Part shown: positions 6,405-9,835 of the stretch, one piece after another
Position numbering within the stretch: position 1 is the stretch's first letter
How the letters are laid out: every line of letters starts with the position of its first letter
NCBI GenBank assembly: GCA_937875275.1
Contig: CALNCC010000070.1
Coordinates: forward strand, 1 to 9,835
From: an uncultured Dysgonomonas sp.
GTDB lineage: Bacteria; Bacteroidota; Bacteroidia; Bacteroidales; Dysgonomonadaceae
Length of the DNA stretch: 9,835 bases
Direction: 5' to 3'
The notes under the pieces: generated by a model
The model's input: the letters and a program-made list of their open reading frames with translations, nothing else
What the model was told of the DNA's origin: nothing
The model's database searches: none
Made by a program: the position numbers and the translations under genes

Positions 6405-6950
6405 TTATTTTGCGACGATTACTTTCGGATAACGGATAACCTTATCTCCTAAGGTATATCCTTTCTGTATGCAATCGACAACTTTATCTTTGTCTTCTTC
6501 GCTCTGAGCCGGAATGGTCGTGATAGCCTCATGTTTGTCCAGGTCGAACACTTCGCCTATGGTGTCTATTTCCTTTACTCCCGATTTGGTTAGAAATGAG
6601 ACAAACTTACTGTATATGAGATCAACACCTTCTTTGATTGCCTCAACATCTTCTGCCGAGCCTATATTCTCCAAAGCTCTGTCAAAATCGTCGACCAACG
6701 AAACTACGTCGATAAATACTTTTTCATTGGCTGTTTTCAGCAAATCGGCTTTCTCCTTGAGGGTACGCTTGCGATAATTGTCAAATTCAGCATTCAATCG
6801 CAAGTATGAATCTTGCATGTCCTTGAATTTTTGTTCCAATTCAGCCACATTGTCATCTGCCGATGCCGATTCTTCTGTCTCTGGCTGAATATCTGTCATT
6901 TCTTCTTGCACTATTTCTTCTTCGTTGACTTTCTTTTCTTCTTTACTCAT
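6405..6950 (-). CDS. grpE: Nucleotide exchange factor GrpE
   Basis: GrpE releases ADP from DnaK and works with DnaJ in the Hsp70 cycle. The 181-residue protein has the family layout: a disordered, very acidic N-terminus (about 1-35, rich in Glu and Asp), a long helix for the coiled-coil dimer (about 36-85, including DSYLRLNAEFDNYRKRTLKEK, a well conserved GrpE stretch), a four-helix region with VSLVDDFDRALE, and a C-terminal beta domain with VFDLDKHEAI and the ending YTLGDKVIRYPKVIVAK. dnaJ starts 15 nt downstream. hrcA, which precedes grpE in many Firmicutes, is absent: the next gene upstream is trmN6. No Shine-Dalgarno sequence is visible. Confidence 0.97.
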   Translation of the reverse strand: MSKEEKKVNEEEIVQEEMTDIQPETEESASADDNVAELEQKFKDMQDSYLRLNAEFDNYRKRTLKEKADLLKTANEKVFIDVVSLVDDFDRALENIGSAEDVEAIKEGVDLIYSKFVSFLTKSGVKEIDTIGEVFDLDKHEAITTIPAQSEEDKDKVVDCIQKGYTLGDKVIRYPKVIVAK

Positions 6951-7052
6951 GATATATTATCTGTTTTGTTTTCTAATCTTTAGCATATAGCAACCGTGAT
7001 ACAGAATAGAGATACGCCTCAACACTGTACACGACACTTTGTGTTATTGCAA
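6951..7052. other. Region upstream of grpE, no recognised promoter or CIRCE element
   Basis: This A/T-rich leader must carry the grpE-dnaJ promoter unless transcription reads through from trmN6. I found neither an exact TAnnTTTG box on the minus strand nor the CIRCE inverted repeat (TTAGCACTC-N9-GAGTGCTAA). A small dyad, AACAC (7021-7025) against GTGTT (7041-7045), is the only symmetry I see. Confidence 0.4.
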
Positions 7053-7078
7053 AATGCTTGCCAAATTTCAAGGGCATT
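7050..7078 (-). terminator. Weak candidate terminator after trmN6
   Basis: Minus-strand AATGC-CC-TTG (from 7078) can pair with CAAGCATT (to 7053): eight pairs, a 2-nt bulge and an 8-nt loop. The left arm overlaps the trmN6 stop codon, and only TTTG follows the stem. It is weaker than the other three terminators and may let transcription run into grpE. Confidence 0.3.
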
Positions 7079-7790
7079 ACATTTTGATATAGAAATCCTT
7101 TACCAACGACACAAATTCATCGGTGTATACATGTCTTTCTTCTTCGATAGTCAAGCTGCATTCCTCCGTCGTAGCCTGTTCTTTTGTCAATTCCACAAGT
7201 ATTCTTTTCGGGTCGCTATGCGGAGTCGGATGCACAGTCGTCAGATTTGCGATGTGTAATTTGTTTTCATTGGCAAATTGACAAATCTGTTCTTTATACC
7301 CAATGGGATAGACAAAGCATATCCGCCCATTATCCTCGAGCATGGTGGCTGATAGCCGAATCATTTCATCTAATGGCAAAACATCGGAATGCCGCGCAAC
7401 TGAACGTCGTGCATCGGGAGACTTCAACGAATCGCCGAAGAATGGAGGATTGGACACGATCAAGTCGTATTTCTTCCAACACGATTCGGCATATGCACTC
7501 AAGTCGGAGTGAATAACCGTAATTCGATCAGAAAAAGGAGATGAATCTACATTCTTCCTTGCCTGCCTCACTGCATCTTGGTCAATGTCTATCGCATCTA
7601 TGCTAATATTCGGTGATCGTTGGCAAAGCATAAGCGCAATAAGCCCCGACCCGGTACCGATATCAAGTGCCGACCGACATTCGGCAACATCTGCCCAAGC
7701 ACCTGTCAAGACTCCATCTGTGCCAACCTTCATCGCACACAAATCGTGGTATACAACAAACTTTTTAAATCGAAAAAAAGGATTTGCCAT
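7077..7790 (-). CDS. trmN6: tRNA1(Val) A37 N6-methyltransferase (TrmN6/YfiC)
   Basis: The family (E. coli YfiC/TrmN6) methylates N6 of adenosine-37 in tRNA1(Val) with S-adenosylmethionine. The 237-residue protein has the family N-terminus FRFKKFVVYHDLCAMKVGTDGVL (6-28, quoted here in parts: FRFKKF, HDLCAMKVGTDG), SAM motif I ALDIGTGSGLIAL (41-53), the acidic residue after strand 2 (IDAIDID), and catalytic NPPF at 114-117. These separate it from 23S rRNA or DNA N6-adenine methyltransferases, though substrate is assigned by family only. An upstream ATG at 7823 would add 11 residues, but that codon lies inside the putative -7 box at 7821-7828, so the transcript should begin below it. The inner ATG at 7790 gives the typical MANPFF start. 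The gene is divergent from lon. Confidence 0.9.
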   Translation of the reverse strand: MANPFFRFKKFVVYHDLCAMKVGTDGVLTGAWADVAECRSALDIGTGSGLIALMLCQRSPNISIDAIDIDQDAVRQARKNVDSSPFSDRITVIHSDLSAYAESCWKKYDLIVSNPPFFGDSLKSPDARRSVARHSDVLPLDEMIRLSATMLEDNGRICFVYPIGYKEQICQFANENKLHIANLTTVHPTPHSDPKRILVELTKEQATTEECSLTIEEERHVYTDEFVSLVKDFYIKM

Positions 7791-7820
7791 ATTTGCGGCA
7801 TAAATTTTGTATTGAATGTG

Positions 7821-7828
7821 CAAAGATA
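7821..7828 (-). promoter_or_regulatory. Putative -7 box of trmN6
   Basis: The minus strand reads TATCTTTG, an exact TAnnTTTG match. Transcription would start near 7816, leaving a leader of about 26 nt to the ATG at 7790 and excluding the upstream ATG at 7823. It forms the left end of the inverted repeat at 7821-7858. Confidence 0.55.
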
Positions 7829-7850
7829 GTCATATCAGATGTAAAATGAC

Positions 7851-7858
7851 TATTTTTG
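7851..7858 (+). promoter_or_regulatory. Putative -7 box of lon
   Basis: The plus strand reads TATTTTTG, an exact TAnnTTTG match. Transcription would start near 7863, giving a leader of about 50 nt, A-rich near its end and without a Shine-Dalgarno sequence. No canonical -33 TTTG is seen at 19-21 nt; the area is occupied by the opposite arm of the inverted repeat. Confidence 0.55.
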
Positions 7859-7912
7859 TAGCTTTACAGAAGCTTTGGTAATATTTAGTTGAATAAAAAA
7901 CAAAACAAATAT

Positions 7913-9835
7913 ATGTTTGACAAAAGTAAATTCCTCGAAATCGAAGAAGGAGACAATCAGATTATATCTATTGTAGCAGAAGACTTTAGCGATGGGGATT
8001 GCCATATAGATGCGGACGATCTGAAGGACACAATACCTATCCTTCCTCTCCGCAACACAGTTGTTTTTCCGGGCACAAGCCTCCCTGTGGCTGTAGCCAG
8101 AGGCAAATCGTTGAAACTGCTGAACAAAATAAATCGTCAGAACAAAAAGTTCATCGGACTCCTCTGCCAAAAAGATGCGTCGGTAGAAGATCCCGAGCAG
8201 AGCGATCTGTATCAGACAGGCGTCATAGGAGAGGTGCTGAGGATAATAAAACTGCCGGAAAGCGAAACAACGACAATCATCGTACAAGGCAAAAAACGAT
8301 TCAGACTGAAAGAACTGGATCAGACAACTCCGTTTTTGGTAGGCACATACGATCTGGCAGAAGGCATACCCGTAGCCAAAGATGATGATGAATATCGTGT
8401 TCTTGTAGATTCGATACGAGAACTGATGCTGCAAATGTTGCGGATGTATGGCGAACCACCAAAAGATTTTGTTGATCGGCTGAAGTCTAAATCGGCAATA
8501 CCATTGCTGATAAATTACTGCTGCACAAACCTCCCTGTACCTGCTGCCGAGAAACAGAGCTTGTTAGAGATAGAGGATGAGAAAGAACGCGCATATAAGT
8601 TGTTGATGATCTTGAACAGGGAAAATCAGATGTTGGAAATGAAACTCAACATCCAGATGAGAACCCGAGAGGAAATGAATCAGCAACAGAAAGAATATTT
8701 CCTGCAACAGCAGATAAGAACGATACAAGACGAATTGGGCGGAAACCCTCAACAAAATGATATAGATGAACTGAGAGTACGCGCCGAGAAAAAGAAGTGG
8801 AGCGAAGAGGTTGCCGACGTATTTGAAAAAGAAATCACAAAGCTTGAACGATTGAACCCTCAAGCCCCAGATTATTCGATACAGTTTACGTACCTGCAAA
8901 CGATGCTGGATCTGCCTTGGAACGAATACACGAAAGACAATTTCAATCTGAAACATGCTGAACGGGTGCTGGATAACGATCACTACGGACTGGAAAAAGT
9001 GAAGGAACGTATCATCGAACATCTTGCCGTATTGAAACTGAAAGGGGATATGAAATCGCCTATCATTTGCCTATATGGTCCTCCGGGAGTAGGAAAAACA
9101 TCTTTGGGGAAATCTATAGCAAAGGCATTGAATCGTAAATATGTGAGAGTATCGCTCGGAGGACTACATGACGAAGCCGAAGTGAGAGGACACAGACGCA
9201 CATACATAGGGGCTATGCCGGGACGTATAATTCAAAATATACAGAAAGCCGGTTCTTCAAATCCGGTCTTTGTGCTGGATGAAATAGACAAAATAGGTAA
9301 TGACCACAAGGGCGATCCTTCATCAGCCTTGCTTGAGGTGCTCGATCCCGAACAGAACGGAACGTTTCACGACAACTATCTGAATGTGGACTATGACTTG
9401 TCGAAGGTTATGTTTATAGCTACGGCAAATAATATAGGTGCGATTTCTCAACCTCTGCTCGACCGCATGGAATTGATAGACGTCAGCGGTTACATTATAG
9501 AAGAAAAAATAGAGATTGCTCACCGACACTTAGTACCGAAGCAGTTGGAGGCTCATGGCCTGGACAAGAATACCATCAAGATCCCCAAAAAGACATTGGA
9601 GAAAATTGTCGAAAGCTATACTCGCGAATCGGGGGTACGTGAATTGGATAAAAAGATTGCGAAACTAATGCGCAAGGTAGCTCTGAAAGTTGCATCGGAG
9701 GGAGAATATAACAAAACAATCTCCGTTGACAATCTGCAAGAATACCTTGGAACGGTGGAATATACGCGAGATGCCTATCAAGGCAACGAATATGCAGGAG
9801 TGGTTACCGGTCTTGCATGGACATCGGTAGGTGGC
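7913..9835 (+). CDS. lon: ATP-dependent protease Lon (3' end outside window)
   Basis: Lon is a cytosolic AAA+ serine protease that unfolds and degrades damaged and regulatory proteins. The window holds 641 codons from the ATG with no stop. An acidic N-terminal extension (1-39) precedes the LON substrate-binding domain, which starts at TIPILPLRNTVVFPG (40-54). A helical, Gln/Glu-rich linker (about 210-300) includes QKEYFLQQQIRTIQDELG. The AAA+ module has Walker A GPPGVGKT (389-396), Walker B VFVLDEIDK (Asp456, Glu457), sensor-1 TANN (504-507) and the sensor-2 region SGVREL (573-578, Arg576). The sequence stops at GVVTGLAWTSVGG, the opening of the protease domain, so the catalytic Ser-Lys pair is not visible. 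Because Lon is typically about 800 residues, roughly the last fifth is missing from the window. The minus-strand open frames here are shadows. Confidence 0.98.
   Translation, partial: MFDKSKFLEIEEGDNQIISIVAEDFSDGDCHIDADDLKDTIPILPLRNTVVFPGTSLPVAVARGKSLKLLNKINRQNKKFIGLLCQKDASVEDPEQSDLYQTGVIGEVLRIIKLPESETTTIIVQGKKRFRLKELDQTTPFLVGTYDLAEGIPVAKDDDEYRVLVDSIRELMLQMLRMYGEPPKDFVDRLKSKSAIPLLINYCCTNLPVPAAEKQSLLEIEDEKERAYKLLMILNRENQMLEMKLNIQMRTREEMNQQQKEYFLQQQIRTIQDELGGNPQQNDIDELRVRAEKKKWSEEVADVFEKEITKLERLNPQAPDYSIQFTYLQTMLDLPWNEYTKDNFNLKHAERVLDNDHYGLEKVKERIIEHLAVLKLKGDMKSPIICLYGPPGVGKTSLGKSIAKALNRKYVRVSLGGLHDEAEVRGHRRTYIGAMPGRIIQNIQKAGSSNPVFVLDEIDKIGNDHKGDPSSALLEVLDPEQNGTFHDNYLNVDYDLSKVMFIATANNIGAISQPLLDRMELIDVSGYIIEEKIEIAHRHLVPKQLEAHGLDKNTIKIPKKTLEKIVESYTRESGVRELDKKIAKLMRKVALKVASEGEYNKTISVDNLQEYLGTVEYTRDAYQGNEYAGVVTGLAWTSVGG

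Larger units (their letters stand above)
7821..7858. repeat. Inverted repeat containing both divergent -7 boxes
   Basis: The left arm CAAAGATAGTCAT (7821-7833) is the reverse complement of the right arm ATGACTATTTTTG (7846-7858) at 12 of 13 positions, with a 12-bp spacer. The outer parts of the arms are the -7 boxes of trmN6 and lon; the inner ATGAC/GTCAT parts go beyond the promoter consensus. At this spacing each promoter's -33 region falls on or next to the other's -7 box, so RNA polymerase should not be able to occupy both at once. The inner half-sites could also bind a dimeric regulator. The function is inference. Confidence 0.6.

Noticed and set aside
6951..7076. CIRCE heat-shock operator upstream of grpE
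   Set aside because: TTAGCA occurs, but not the TTAGCACTC-N9-GAGTGCTAA inverted repeat, and there is no hrcA in the window.
7850..8434. 194-residue minus-strand open frame, hydrophobic and aromatic-rich
   Set aside because: It is antisense to lon, whose frame encodes conserved LON-domain sequence. The Phe/Tyr/Ile-rich, Cys-rich composition is what the reverse complement of Lys/Glu-rich coding gives. The same holds for 8564-9022, 8983-9207 and 9323-9529.
1..9835. CRISPR array, insertion sequence, tRNA or rRNA gene
   Set aside because: No regularly spaced direct repeats, no transposase or integrase sequence, no terminal inverted repeats with target duplication, and no tRNA-like cloverleaf in the short intergenic gaps.

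Overview
This window looks like a housekeeping stretch of a Bacteroidales (phylum Bacteroidota) chromosome. The evidence is a NigD-like lipoprotein, a family largely confined to this order; five exact matches to the Bacteroidota -7 promoter box TAnnTTTG, each correctly oriented just upstream of a gene; an almost complete lack of Shine-Dalgarno sequences; and Bacteroidota-like versions of the conserved proteins. I cannot resolve the family or genus.

Layout: the left edge holds the 3' end of a plus-strand gene whose product ends in a SPOR (peptidoglycan-binding) domain. It converges on a long run of minus-strand genes. In transcription order from the right these are: yfiC/trmN6-type tRNA1(Val) adenine methyltransferase; grpE-dnaJ, ending in a strong terminator; dinB (DNA polymerase IV); a 71-residue ribbon-helix-helix-like protein translationally coupled to tadA (tRNA adenosine deaminase); a NigD-like lipoprotein, ending in a terminator; and a Fur/PerR-family regulator translationally coupled to purA (adenylosuccinate synthetase), ending in a terminator. 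On the right, lon runs divergently from yfiC on the plus strand and leaves the window at the start of its protease domain.

The themes are protein quality control (GrpE, DnaJ, Lon), tRNA modification (TadA, TrmN6), translesion DNA synthesis (DinB), metal or peroxide sensing (Fur family) and purine synthesis (PurA). All intact genes appear functional; there is no sign of mobile elements, CRISPR, RNA genes, frameshifts or recent transfer. Three starts are moved downstream of the longest open frame (NigD-like, DinB, TrmN6) on the basis of signal peptide, family N-terminus, ribosome binding site or promoter position.

I found no convincing new system. The most notable items are a 13-bp-arm inverted repeat carrying the two opposed -7 boxes of the lon/yfiC divergent promoters, the uncharacterised small DNA-binding-like protein coupled to tadA, and the fur-purA overlap with a palindrome in the fur promoter.
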